Assembly: GCA_021776475.1 (NCBI GenBank)
Contig: JAJFFV010000005.1
Coordinates: 434,001 to 498,000, forward strand
Reading direction: 5' to 3'
DNA from: Parvularculaceae bacterium
GTDB lineage: Bacteria > Pseudomonadota > Alphaproteobacteria > Caulobacterales > Parvularculaceae
Length of the DNA: 64,000 bases
This document shows, one piece after another, positions 25,031-34,119 of this stretch. Position numbers and translations under genes: made by a program. Each line of letters opens with the position of its first letter. The first letter of the stretch is position 1. The notes beneath the pieces are model-generated. The model was not told the DNA's origin. It saw nothing but the letters and a program-made list of their open reading frames with translations, and did not search any database.

Positions 25031-25812
25031 GCGTTGGCCGTTGTGCAGTACCGTTTGACGAACGCCGTATAGTCTTCCGGCGTATCGATACCGGGCGGCG
25101 CGTTCTCCACAACGGACGCTGCAATAGATTGGCCCGCTTCCAGGATACGAAGTTGCTCCAGCTTTTCGACGTCTTCCAGACTACCTATCGGCAGCTGCGT
25201 GAATTGTTGCAGGCTTTCCCGACTGAAGGCATAAATACCGATATGCAAGAAGTGCCCGGTTGGATCAATCACCATACCGGCCGCCTCCCTTGGGTAGGGC
25301 ACAACTGCGCGTGAGAAATAAAGCGCCCTGCGGATGCCTGCCGGATCGCGTGACAGCACCACTTTGACGCAAGCGGAATCCTCGGGCGACCCTGATCCCG
25401 ATATAGGCGTCGCAGCAAACGGACATACCAGAGTGGAGGCAAAGGCCGGGACTGAAGCATTCATCGCGTTTGCGTGCAGATCAATCAGCTGATTGAGGTG
25501 ATCTGGATTTGTCTCCGGCTCATCGCCCTGCATATTAATAATAATTTCGGCGGAAAGATCGCGCGCTGCTTCAGCAACACGGGCCGTCCCACTTTCATGG
25601 GATGCAGACGTCATCACCGCATCCCCGCCAAAACCTGCCACCGCCTCGGCGATACGCGCATCATCGGTTGCGACTATCACCCTTTCAGCAACTGACTTTT
25701 TCGCTCTTTCATACGTGTGCTGAATAAGCGGTTTGCCGGTTTCATTGAGCAGGGGTTTGCCGGGCAGGCGGCTGGATGCATAACGGGCCGGAATAATAAT
25801 TACCGCGTTCAT
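25027..25812 (-). CDS. kdsB: 3-deoxy-manno-octulosonate cytidylyltransferase
   Basis: A 261-residue CMP-Kdo synthetase that activates Kdo with CTP for lipid A/LPS inner core assembly. Visible signatures are IIIPARYASSRLPGKPLL (nucleotide binding), ERVIVATDDARIAEA, AVMTSASHESGTARVAEA, IINMQGDEPE and HIGIYAFSRESLQQF. The start was set at 25812 because IIIPARYASSRLPGKPL begins the family. ATGA overlap with the upstream vanZ-like gene shows an operon galE-vanZ-kdsB. Confidence 0.96.
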   Translation of the reverse strand: MNAVIIIPARYASSRLPGKPLLNETGKPLIQHTYERAKKSVAERVIVATDDARIAEAVAGFGGDAVMTSASHESGTARVAEAARDLSAEIIINMQGDEPETNPDHLNQLIDLHANAMNASVPAFASTLVCPFAATPISGSGSPEDSACVKVVLSRDPAGIRRALYFSRAVVPYPREAAGMVIDPTGHFLHIGIYAFSRESLQQFTQLPIGSLEDVEKLEQLRILEAGQSIAASVVENAPPGIDTPEDYTAFVKRYCTTANA

Positions 25813-26264
25813 GCCGGCAGGTTCCTCGAAGTGTGCTGGGCCTGGGCGGCGAGAATCAGGCAACCAGCGATCACGCCGCCGGCAGCAACCCCTGTACCAT
25901 TGGCAACAAAATCAAGCCAGTCAGGCATGCGCGAGGAGACGAGACCTTGTGCCAGTTCCAGCAAGCCACTTAACAACAGCATCGCCAGCGGTAGCAACAG
26001 CGATCTGCCCAGCGGCCTGATGAAGGCTAAAAGCCCGACGCCCGTTAAGGTCCCATAGGCAAGGAAGTGCGATACCTTGTCGGAATACTCCGCATCACCT
26101 AGAAATATTTCTGCGAGCCAGCGGAACACATCTGTCGTGCCCGGCAGGTCTTCCTGTGTCGGGATCAAGCTCAGGACAATCACCACGAGCAAAAGAATTC
26201 CGTAAAGCCAGCGCATGATTTTGATAAACACCGGGGTGAGCAGCAGCGAAAGTAGTGATTTCAT
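25809..26264 (-). CDS. VanZ family membrane protein
   Basis: A 151-residue protein with four hydrophobic segments and the VanZ motifs KVSHFLAYGTLTGVG and LSGLLELAQGLVSSRMPDWLDFVANGTGVAAGG. VanZ domains are linked to glycopeptide resistance in Gram-positives but in proteobacteria they accompany surface polysaccharide genes, as here. It overlaps both neighbours by ATGA, so all three should be cotranscribed. Specific role unknown. Confidence 0.85.
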   Translation of the reverse strand: MKSLLSLLLTPVFIKIMRWLYGILLLVVIVLSLIPTQEDLPGTTDVFRWLAEIFLGDAEYSDKVSHFLAYGTLTGVGLLAFIRPLGRSLLLPLAMLLLSGLLELAQGLVSSRMPDWLDFVANGTGVAAGGVIAGCLILAAQAQHTSRNLPA

Positions 26265-27247
26265 TGAACCGATTCGTCTTTGCAGTGTTTTTCCCAGTCG
26301 ATTGCCGAACGAACAATGAAGTCGAGATCGTCATATCGCGGCGCCCAGTCGAGAACTGTGCGAATCTCTGCGTTGTCCGCGATGAGCAGAGGCGGGTCGC
26401 CTGGACGGCGCAAAGTGTCTTCCGTTTCAATCTTCTGACCGGTCACCCGCTCGGCCGCCGAGATAACTTCACGGACAGAAGCGCCATATCCATAGCCCAC
26501 ATTAAGGGTTACCGATGCCCCGCCGTCGCGCAAATATTTGAGCGCTTCGAGGTGAGCGTCTGCCATGTCGGAAACATGCACATAATCTCGGATGCAGGTG
26601 CCATCAGGTGTCTCGTAATCGTTGCCGTAAATTTGTAGCTTCTCCTTTCGCGTTCCCACAACGATCTGGGCGACGACCTTAATCAAATGACGCGGTCGCC
26701 CTCTCTCCCCTGCCCGACAATCAGGATCAGCTCCGGCAAGATTGAAATATCTCAATATGGCAATTTCAAGGTTTCCGGCGGCAGCAACATCGCTGGCGAT
26801 ACGCTCGGCCATCGCCATCGACGATCCGAATGGCGAAATCGGCTCAAGCGGTGTCGCCTCATTGATCGGCATCCGCGCGGGTACGCCATAAACTGACGCC
26901 GTTGAAGACAACACAAGCCGCTCAACGCCGGCCCGTATACAAGCTGTCATCAGAGTATAAGCCGTTAGCGTATTGTCGCGGTAATATGTAAGCGGATCAT
27001 CTATTGATGCGGGCACGAAACCACCACCGGCAAAATGAATAACTTCTTTGACTTTGTGATCAACAAATTTTTCCGCCAGTGCCGCGCCATTATCCATACG
27101 ATCGACAATTACGTCAGCGTTTTCCTTTTGCGTTCGTTTCAGCATGCGCATGCTGTCAAACGCCACAAATGCCTCGCCCGCTCCCGCCAGACAAAGCAGC
27201 ATGTGAGTACCCGGATAGCCTGTCGCGCCCGTTACTGCGATCACCAT
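26261..27247 (-). CDS. GalE-like UDP-glucose 4-epimerase homologue with substituted active site
   Basis: A 328-residue extended SDR of the GalE type. The Rossmann motif is VTGATGYPGTH (residues 5-15), with HFAGGGFVPASIDDPLTYYRDNT, LSSTASVYG, RYFNLAGADPD, the sugar-binding TPDGTCIRDYVHVSDMADAH and TLNVGYGYGASVREV. The catalytic YxxxK reads FGSSM (Phe140, Met144): both the proton-transfer Tyr and the Lys are replaced, confirmed in the nucleotide sequence. The fold and nucleotide-sugar contacts look intact, but normal epimerase chemistry is doubtful. It heads an operon with vanZ and kdsB, which points to surface polysaccharide or LPS. Confidence 0.85.
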   Translation of the reverse strand: MVIAVTGATGYPGTHMLLCLAGAGEAFVAFDSMRMLKRTQKENADVIVDRMDNGAALAEKFVDHKVKEVIHFAGGGFVPASIDDPLTYYRDNTLTAYTLMTACIRAGVERLVLSSTASVYGVPARMPINEATPLEPISPFGSSMAMAERIASDVAAAGNLEIAILRYFNLAGADPDCRAGERGRPRHLIKVVAQIVVGTRKEKLQIYGNDYETPDGTCIRDYVHVSDMADAHLEALKYLRDGGASVTLNVGYGYGASVREVISAAERVTGQKIETEDTLRRPGDPPLLIADNAEIRTVLDWAPRYDDLDFIVRSAIDWEKHCKDESVQ

Positions 27248-27396
27248 TCATCAGCCCTTTATGATCACGCCTGAGTGTAGGGCGATTGTGGTCAAACATA
27301 AACCTTTTCAGCGAAGGAGCGGGCCGAAAATTTGACTGGCGTTTTGCAGCCGGCCGTCGGAAGCTTATGTTAACCGGGCAACGATAAAATGGGACT

Positions 27397-28143
27397 ATGG
27401 CGAAACTGAAGCAGGAAATAACCGAAGCAAAGCCAGGACCGCGTGCGCCAAACGGAGTGAGAGTGTACGCTGTCGGTGACACCCACGGCCGGGCCGATTT
27501 GCTAGCCCAATTGTGCGACCGCTTTGAAATCGAGGCAGAAGCGGAAGACCTTAAACATCAATTTGTCTTTCTCGGCGATTATGTGGACCGGGGGGCTAAT
27601 TCTGCCGGCGTGATCGACCAGCTGCTTGCCTTTGGCCAAAAGCATCCAAAGACGGTGTTCTTGAAAGGTAATCATGAAGAAGCGATGCTGGACTTCCTCG
27701 CCGACCCCGAAGGGATGGAAGGCTGGATTGAATGGGGAGGACTGCAAACGTTGGAAAGCTATGGCCTTGCCAGTGTCGACACGCGCTCACCTCACTCGCT
27801 GCGGGATGAACTCGCCGAAAAACTGCCCGATGATCACTTCCGATTTCTTCTTGACCTCGGCATCTATCATGAAGCCGGAGACTACATATTCGTTCACGCC
27901 GGCCTGCGCGCCGGGATCGCGCTGGAACAGCAGAGCGAGCGGGATCTTTTGTGGATTCGCGGGGAGTTTTATAACACCTCGGCGGACGATTGGGGCACGC
28001 GTTGCATCGTTCATGGACACACACCACAAAATAGCCCGATAAATATCAGCTGGCGGATTAATGTGGATACCGGGGCATTTAACTCGGGCAAGTTGACCGC
28101 CGTCGTCCTCGAAGGAGAAGACCGGCGCTTTGTCTCTACGTGA
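27397..28143 (+). CDS. Calcineurin-like (PPP family) serine/threonine phosphatase
   Basis: A 248-residue metallophosphoesterase with the five PPP motifs: VGDTHGRADLL (GDxHG), FLGDYVDRG (GDxxDRG), FLKGNHEE (GNHE), FVHAGL and HGHTPQ. The order and spacing match the bacterial PPP phosphatases (PrpA/PrpB, PP-lambda type), cytosolic and Mn-dependent. The target is not known. It is divergent from the galE-like gene across 149 bases and convergent with a methyltransferase 14 bases downstream. Confidence 0.92.
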   Translation: MAKLKQEITEAKPGPRAPNGVRVYAVGDTHGRADLLAQLCDRFEIEAEAEDLKHQFVFLGDYVDRGANSAGVIDQLLAFGQKHPKTVFLKGNHEEAMLDFLADPEGMEGWIEWGGLQTLESYGLASVDTRSPHSLRDELAEKLPDDHFRFLLDLGIYHEAGDYIFVHAGLRAGIALEQQSERDLLWIRGEFYNTSADDWGTRCIVHGHTPQNSPINISWRINVDTGAFNSGKLTAVVLEGEDRRFVST

Positions 28144-28157
28144 TGCAGTAATGCAAA

Positions 28158-29498
28158 CTACGCTTCCAGCGCTTCGTTGACAGCAACCAGCCTTGGACGC
28201 CGGACTGTCGACAGTACCGCTTTTAGTGTCTCAACACTGCCGGGACCATCGGTTACGGCCAACGCCTTGCCGAGTTCAGCACCGTAATTCTGGTCATCAA
28301 CAATTTCCAGTTCCGGTGTGAGAAAAATAACCTTGACGCCATCAAAAATTGCTTCACGCCAGTGTTCAAGAATTTCGCGGCGCTGCGAGCCAAAACCGAT
28401 CAGATAATCTGGCAGTGCAAGACGTACATCTTCTTCAGCGACAATTTCTACATGGCCACTGCCGACCACCATATTTCGACGAACAGTTTTGTTGTTCTTG
28501 TCGCGACTGACGATAAACGAAACATGCTCTCCCGTGATGCTGAAGAAATCCAACATTGCTTTCATTGACATATCCGCACCAAGGACATGTGCATGCTCGC
28601 CATATTTCCGCATTTCGGTGAAAACATGTTGAACTGCGCGGCGGTTGGCGTCGACTCGCTGGGCGAACGCCTGATAGGTCTGGCGACTGGTAAGACACAG
28701 AACGTTTTCTTCATCCCACAACCGTGCCAGTTGTTCCAGCCAAGGCACGTAATCATGCCCGGTGTAATCAGCGTGGGTCAGGAACAAGCGGATCGAACCA
28801 CCCTCTGTCTCTGTCATCGCGCCGCGGACGATTTTGAGGCCAGCCTTTCGGGCTTCGGCTTCAAGAATTGTCAGTGTATAGATAGAAATTGCTCGGTCAT
28901 GAAAGACGCCAACATTATTACGCATTAGGGCGAGTGAAGCATAGGGGGTCTCAATAATCGCAACACCGTCATCGGCGAGCAGATCCTTGATGCTCATCAG
29001 GAACGGTCCCGGCAGGTCCTGTTCGCCAAGAACAGATATCGCCGTGATGATATCAAAGCGACGTGTACCGGTGTGGCTCTTCAACTTGTTAAGGGAAGAT
29101 TTCTCAGGAAATGCACCAACAACGGCGGTGCCCCAGTCTTTCACTCTGGGATCCGGTTCGACCTGGTCAACACCGAAGGCTTCAACCCATCTTGGGTAAA
29201 ATGACATCAGTGTGCCATCGCCGCAGCCGATATCCAGCGCAGTCCCATCTCGGGTCGTGATCATTTCCATTGCCTCGGTCACTGCAGCGCGCAGGCGATG
29301 GCGGTGGGTACGGGAGACCGGTTCAGCCGGCGATGGAACACCCGCATCATCTCTTGTTATGCGTTGCAGAAGGCCGCAGGCTGTCACGTCCTTATCCGGA
29401 TCGCAGAAGACATATTCTGCACTCTCGCCAAGGGAGAATGCCGGGCTTAACGCCTTAGACCCACATGCCCTACACCGTGTTACCAACTGACCTGTCAC
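28158..29498 (-). CDS. SAM-dependent C-methyltransferase (zinc-finger N terminus)
   Basis: A 446-residue protein with three parts. The N terminus has CRACGSKAL and further Cys (FCDPDKDVTAC) of the zinc-binding domain of Methyltransf_13 proteins. The core has ALDIGCGDGTLMSFYP (SAM motif) and DIITAISVLGEQDLPGPFLMSI. The C terminus (about 310-446) resembles the 'C-methyltransferase C-terminal' domain, with HAHVLGADMSMKAMLDFF. Relatives add methyl groups to NDP-hexoses or small metabolites. GTG is the start (29498), with GGGAG 8-12 bases upstream. The sugar-related galE operon lies 0.9 kb away, but on the far side of the phosphatase gene. Confidence 0.8.
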   Translation of the reverse strand: MTGQLVTRCRACGSKALSPAFSLGESAEYVFCDPDKDVTACGLLQRITRDDAGVPSPAEPVSRTHRHRLRAAVTEAMEMITTRDGTALDIGCGDGTLMSFYPRWVEAFGVDQVEPDPRVKDWGTAVVGAFPEKSSLNKLKSHTGTRRFDIITAISVLGEQDLPGPFLMSIKDLLADDGVAIIETPYASLALMRNNVGVFHDRAISIYTLTILEAEARKAGLKIVRGAMTETEGGSIRLFLTHADYTGHDYVPWLEQLARLWDEENVLCLTSRQTYQAFAQRVDANRRAVQHVFTEMRKYGEHAHVLGADMSMKAMLDFFSITGEHVSFIVSRDKNNKTVRRNMVVGSGHVEIVAEEDVRLALPDYLIGFGSQRREILEHWREAIFDGVKVIFLTPELEIVDDQNYGAELGKALAVTDGPGSVETLKAVLSTVRRPRLVAVNEALEA

Positions 29499-29671
29499 GA
29501 ACTAACTCCCAAAAAGAATTCTGAACAAGCAGAACCGTGCGCAGGCTGGCGTTAATTGCGGGTAAAACAGATAAGGTTTTTGCTCCGTTTCCGGATTTTT
29601 TTTGTAACGAAAGAATTAATCCGACGTTGTTTTTCATACCTTGTTGAGACAGATGAAAAGTCGGTTAAATA

Positions 29672-30829
29672 TTATGCCGTCATTCGCTCTATGAGACGGC
29701 GGATGAATAGGGTGCCCGCTTTAATCTGGTCACCGGAAATGAACTCATTTGGCTGGTGCGCCTGATCGATCGAGCCTGGGCCGCAGATGACAGCTGCAAA
29801 ACCTGCACCCTGGAACTGGCCACCCTCGGTACCGTAGGAGACGACTTCCGTATGGTTTTGACCGGTCAGGGATTTAGCAAGATTCGCAGCGGCGTTGTCT
29901 GCCTGCGGCGCAAGGCAAGGTGCGCTGGCGTTCCAATCGCTGATGATAGAACACCCATCGTGTTTTTGCTTCATTTCAGCTTCCAGCTCGCTTGCGTAAT
30001 CGAGAACGCGCTGGAAAATCACCGACGTGTCATCGGCTGGCACATTGCGTATGTCCCAGTCGAAGGAACAGGTGCCGGCCATGATATTCAACTGTGTGCC
30101 GCCGTTCACGACATTGACCGTCATCGTCGTTTGAGGTGGGTCAAATGGACCATCCGCAGGTGCTATCTGTTCAAGTTTGTTGGCAAGATCTTCGATGAAG
30201 GTGATCAGTTTAGCTGCCACCATGACCGCTGAGACGCCGCGATTCGATTGGCTTGAATGCGTCGTATACCCTGTAACTGTAGTTCGAAATGTATTGACGC
30301 CCTTGTGCCCGTCGATCACCCTCATCATGCTCGGCTCACCAACGATGACGGCGGATGGTGCTGGTACCTGCTTTCTGATTTCTGCAATCATGTCCGGTGC
30401 CCCAAGGCAACCAACTTCCTCGTCATATGACAGTGCAAAAATCAGCGGGCGTTTTAGCCCGGCCGTCAGCATCTCCGGTACCAACGACAAACCAATCGCC
30501 GAAAACGCTTTCATATCGCAGGTACCGCGGCCGTAAAAAAGGTCGTCTTTTTCGGTCAGTGTAAACGGATCAGTATGCCAGTCCTGTCCGGCCACCGGAA
30601 CGACATCTGTATGCCCGGAAAGAACAACGCCGCCATCGACTTTCGGACCAACCACCGCATAGAGATTGGCCTTCGTCCCATCTTTATTGGCGATCCGGTG
30701 GGCCCTGATCCCAAATCCCGCAAGGTAGCGTTCGACGTCCAAAATCAGATCGAGATTGGATCTGGACGACGTGGTATCATAGGCAACGAGGCGTGCGAGC
30801 CAGTCAATCTGTGCGCTAATGTCTGTCAT
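29672..30829 (-). CDS. argE: Acetylornithine deacetylase-like M20 amidohydrolase
   Basis: A 385-residue M20 zinc hydrolase: SGHTDVVPVAGQDW (first zinc His and catalytic Asp), YGRGTCDMKAF (bridging Asp), ALSYDEEVGCLGAPDMI (catalytic Glu and ligand), VNTFRTTVTGYTTHSSQ (dimer lid) and the terminal zinc His in CGPGSIDQAHQPNEFI. This is the ArgE pattern, hydrolysing N-acetyl-L-ornithine to ornithine in arginine synthesis. Other M20 members (DapE, peptidases) share the motifs, and no arg genes are adjacent; length and the CGPGSIDQAHQPNE ending favour ArgE. Confidence 0.85.
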   Translation of the reverse strand: MTDISAQIDWLARLVAYDTTSSRSNLDLILDVERYLAGFGIRAHRIANKDGTKANLYAVVGPKVDGGVVLSGHTDVVPVAGQDWHTDPFTLTEKDDLFYGRGTCDMKAFSAIGLSLVPEMLTAGLKRPLIFALSYDEEVGCLGAPDMIAEIRKQVPAPSAVIVGEPSMMRVIDGHKGVNTFRTTVTGYTTHSSQSNRGVSAVMVAAKLITFIEDLANKLEQIAPADGPFDPPQTTMTVNVVNGGTQLNIMAGTCSFDWDIRNVPADDTSVIFQRVLDYASELEAEMKQKHDGCSIISDWNASAPCLAPQADNAAANLAKSLTGQNHTEVVSYGTEGGQFQGAGFAAVICGPGSIDQAHQPNEFISGDQIKAGTLFIRRLIERMTA

Positions 30830-30940
30830 GCCTGCCTTCTACCGCACGGCGCCTGGTGCGTCATCCCCGACATTACGGGCTTTATAGTTGTTGCCGGGCA
30901 GCCCACGGCCTACGTTTTCAGCAGGGCGGAAAGGAACGAC

Positions 30941-31978
30941 ATGACAAGCCAACCTTCACCAATCTCACGGCGCACTTTCGCCGTCGCTTCGGGCGCCTCT
31001 ATATTGACAGCCATGGTCGCAACGCGATCTTTCGCCTTTGAGGATAAACCCTCATGGGAGGCGCGGACCGCAATGCTCTATAAGGTACAAGAAATTTACC
31101 CTGCCGTACTAGACGGGAAAATTCATGTGGCTGGCGGTTTTCTCGCTGCTGGAAACAAGATCGGTGGCAGCACATTTTATCACATCGCTTATGATCCGGT
31201 GACAGATACCTGGGAAGGAAAGGCATCCTTGTTGTCGGATCGACACCATCCGAATCTCGTTGCCCATCAGGGGATGCTCTACGCATTGGGCGGTTTCAAG
31301 GTAAAATCAGCCCGCGAAGTCTGGTCGATGCAATCGCAGACCTGGGTTTATGATCCGACAGCGGATCGCTGGTCTGAAGGACCGTTCGCACCCGAACGCC
31401 ACGGTGAGACTGTTTGCGCAAGTATCGGCGATCTTATTCATGTTGTCGGCGGACGCGGCCTCAAAGGCACCCGCAACAAGAGTTACGGCGATCATGACGA
31501 TACGGATCGCCATCTGGTATTTGATGCCGTGACCGCCGCCTGGACAAACGCGGCCCCGGCCCTGAGCAAGAGGAACAGTGCCGCTGGTGCCCTTATCGAT
31601 GGACTGTTTTATGTGGCTGGCGGCCGCACCGTTGAAGGCGGCAATGTTGCCGATCTTGAAATATACGACCCGCAGGAAGACAAATGGCGTTCTGGCGCGC
31701 CAATGCCACAGGCACAAGGTGGGCTCGCAGCAGCGGCCCTGGGCGACAAACTCTATGCCTTTGGCGGCGAATATTTCAACGATGGCGGGGGTGTCTATCC
31801 GGATAGCTGGGTTTATGATCCTGCTACGGATCAATGGCAGGCATCCTCACCTATGCTGACACCGCGTCACGGATTAGGCGGTGTGGCCCTAGATGGCTGG
31901 ATTTACGCGATCGGCGGTGGTGAAAAAGCGAGCGGGAATGCGACGAGTGACAAGCTCGAGCGGTTCCGGCCAGCTTAA
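30941..31978 (+). CDS. Tat-exported kelch-repeat protein
   Basis: A 345-residue protein with a twin-arginine signal (SPISRRTFAVASGASILTAM) and at least five kelch blades, for example VLDGKIHVAGGFLAAG, HQGMLYALGGFK, IGDLIHVVGGRG, IDGLFYVAGGRT, LGDKLYAFGGEY and LDGWIYAIGGGE, closing a beta-propeller. The Tat signal suggests folding before export to the periplasm. ATG 30941 has AAGGAA 6 bases upstream. No catalytic residues are recognised; relatives include N-acetylneuraminate epimerase and galactose oxidase-like propellers, but no copper or catalytic site is evident. Confidence 0.85.
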   Translation: MTSQPSPISRRTFAVASGASILTAMVATRSFAFEDKPSWEARTAMLYKVQEIYPAVLDGKIHVAGGFLAAGNKIGGSTFYHIAYDPVTDTWEGKASLLSDRHHPNLVAHQGMLYALGGFKVKSAREVWSMQSQTWVYDPTADRWSEGPFAPERHGETVCASIGDLIHVVGGRGLKGTRNKSYGDHDDTDRHLVFDAVTAAWTNAAPALSKRNSAAGALIDGLFYVAGGRTVEGGNVADLEIYDPQEDKWRSGAPMPQAQGGLAAAALGDKLYAFGGEYFNDGGGVYPDSWVYDPATDQWQASSPMLTPRHGLGGVALDGWIYAIGGGEKASGNATSDKLERFRPA

Positions 31979-32025
31979 GTAAATCGTTGGAGGGCATGCT
32001 TGCGACCAAACTGATGATGTACCGG

Positions 32026-32054
32026 CACCCAAAACTATCTGCGAGTTTTGGGTG
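32026..32054. terminator. Hairpin between convergent kelch and antiporter genes
   Basis: CACCCAAAAC (32026-32035) and GTTTTGGGTG (32045-32054) form a perfect 10-bp stem with a 9-base loop. There is no T-run directly after either side, so terminator strength is uncertain, but it lies exactly between converging ends. Confidence 0.5.
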
Positions 32055-32057
32055 AAG

Positions 32058-34031
32058 TTATCCCTGATCTTGTAGATCATATCGCAACAAATTGTTGCTT
32101 ACGATCAGTTCACCGAGCGTTGCTGTATACTCCTTGGCGTCGCCTGACACGTAGCCACCGACAAGCGGCGCCAATGCTTCGCCGGTAGCAATGATGCCCG
32201 CGTCTGCAGCGGATGCCCGCTCGCGACGAAAATCTTCAAACACTGAATGGCTATTGAGAAGCCGTGCGTAGTCACGTGTTGCCTCAATGATGGTGTCGAA
32301 GGTCGCACCGGCGCGACCTCCATAAATGGCATTGCGTCGCATCAAGGCGTCCGAACTGCCCCATCCGGTCGCGAGAACGGATTGGGCAACCGCCAGCGAT
32401 GGCGGGATCTGGTTGATCCTGGCAAGCAAATCTTCCGGCGCACCATATCGGCCCTTATATTTGCGGGCGAGAATGTCGCGCCGCGTCTGTTCTTCCAGGG
32501 ACAACACCTTCTCACTTTCTTCCTTACGCAATATGGAAAGCAGTTCCTGTCTGTCGGCCATGATTTCGGCATTTACTCTTTTCATGGCCAACGCCACTAC
32601 GTCGGCATAAACCGGCTGGCGATTGTCCACCGCGAGGCCCGCAAAGTCGTCAGGGAAAGCAGCAATTGTTTCACCAGTTGCCATTTGATCCTGATCCATC
32701 GTATCAATCATGGCAATAAGATCCGATGTATTTTCGGGTGCAACCAGGATGTTGCGGATCGGCATATTGGCAGCTGCAAACCAGACACCCGCCAGCAACA
32801 CCACACTCATCGAACCAAGGCGGGATATTACTTCCCGGCGATCAGGGGGCGATGTTACTTCACACAGATGCAGTTGCCGGGCGACCAGCGGCGCGGTCCA
32901 TCCTTGCACCACCAAAGAAACGAGTACCACGGCCAGGGCGACCGAAAGATAGAGGCTCGCATTCGGTGCGCCGCCCAGCAGCGGCATGATACCGAGGAAC
33001 ACCGGGGTCGCGCCGCGCAAGCCAGTCCAGGCAATGAAGCCCTTTTCGGGCATTGAAAACTTGAACGGTGCCAACAGAAAAAAACTTGCAGCAGGCCGGG
33101 CAATCGCAAACAGAGCAATCGCCGTCACTGTTGCGGGGAGCGCGACAACGGCAATATGAGACGGCGTCACATAAAGGCCGAGCATGAAAAAGAGCCCGGT
33201 TTGTGCAAGCCAGGCAAGGCCATCAACACCAGGCGCAGCATCGCGCGCTGTAGACGGTGCCTTCCAGGCCAAGGTGACGCCGGTGATGTAGATCGCAAGA
33301 AAACCGCTGCCGCCGATAAGGTCAGCCACCCCGAATGTAAGAAGCCCAAGCACCATGGTCAATATTGCTTTCAGCCCCACGGGCAACCGCACATGCCGGA
33401 ACAACCACGCCGACAAGAGCCCGACGCCGTAACCGATGAAAGCTCCGGATACCAACATATAAATCGGCGACGTGATCCAATGCCACCAGATAAGCGGGTC
33501 GCCGGACAGTGTTTGAACCAGACCCAGGACCAAAATGATCGCAATTGGATCATTGAATCCGCTTTCAACTTCCAGAGTTGAAACAACTTTCTCCGGTAAT
33601 TTAATCCCGCTTGCCGCCAGCGCGAAGACCGCTGCCGCATCGGTTGAAGAGACAATCGCACCGAGCAGCAACGCATTCGCGAAATCCATCCCGAACAGCC
33701 ACATCGCCACGGGCGCAACGATGAATGCGGTCATCACCGTGCCGGCCACTGCCAAGGTTGCGCCAGGCCTTAACCCCTGTTGCAGGATCCTTGGTTTGGT
33801 GCGCAGCCCCCCTTCAAACAGGATCACCGCAATCGCCGCTGATCCCAGGTAAAACGCGAGTGCAGATTGATCGAAGTCGATACCGCCCGGTCCTTCGCGA
33901 CCAGCAAGCATGCCGGCCATCAAAAAGATCAGCAGCATCGGTGCACCGAGGCGGCTCCCGGCTGCGCCGACAAGGATGCCGCCGGCGGCAAACAAGGCAA
34001 GTGTAAAAAAAATCGGTCCGGTATCGGGCAT
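32058..34031 (-). CDS. CPA1 cation/proton antiporter (NhaP2-like) fused to a Bax-like glucosaminidase domain
   Basis: A 657-residue fusion. Residues 1-385 are a 12-13-helix antiporter of the potassium/proton NhaP2 (CvrA) type, with SSTDAAAVFALAASG (128-142) and ESGFNDPIAI (156-165) forming the ion site. An extra helix (404-420) leads into an extracytoplasmic part. From about 470 the sequence follows the Bax family: YADVVALAMKRVNAEIMADR, LARKY, INQIPPSLAVAQSVLATGWGSSDALMRRNAIYG, EATRDYARLLNSHSVFEDFR and GYVSGDAKEYTATLGELI. Bax-type glucosaminidases have a catalytic Glu in LESGWG; here the motif is LATGWG, with Ala554. The usual TrkA-C cytosolic regulatory domain of NhaP2 is absent. I chose the ATG at 34031; the upstream open frame is non-coding in character. 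Confidence 0.85.
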   Translation of the reverse strand: MPDTGPIFFTLALFAAGGILVGAAGSRLGAPMLLIFLMAGMLAGREGPGGIDFDQSALAFYLGSAAIAVILFEGGLRTKPRILQQGLRPGATLAVAGTVMTAFIVAPVAMWLFGMDFANALLLGAIVSSTDAAAVFALAASGIKLPEKVVSTLEVESGFNDPIAIILVLGLVQTLSGDPLIWWHWITSPIYMLVSGAFIGYGVGLLSAWLFRHVRLPVGLKAILTMVLGLLTFGVADLIGGSGFLAIYITGVTLAWKAPSTARDAAPGVDGLAWLAQTGLFFMLGLYVTPSHIAVVALPATVTAIALFAIARPAASFFLLAPFKFSMPEKGFIAWTGLRGATPVFLGIMPLLGGAPNASLYLSVALAVVLVSLVVQGWTAPLVARQLHLCEVTSPPDRREVISRLGSMSVVLLAGVWFAAANMPIRNILVAPENTSDLIAMIDTMDQDQMATGETIAAFPDDFAGLAVDNRQPVYADVVALAMKRVNAEIMADRQELLSILRKEESEKVLSLEEQTRRDILARKYKGRYGAPEDLLARINQIPPSLAVAQSVLATGWGSSDALMRRNAIYGGRAGATFDTIIEATRDYARLLNSHSVFEDFRRERASAADAGIIATGEALAPLVGGYVSGDAKEYTATLGELIVSNNLLRYDLQDQG

Positions 34032-34119
34032 AACCAGGAAAAGTTCTCCTCCGTGACCCCGTCTACAGTGTTTTCGGAATGAGAGAAAGAATCTTGGACG
34101 CGAACTTTGTGGTCGACGG

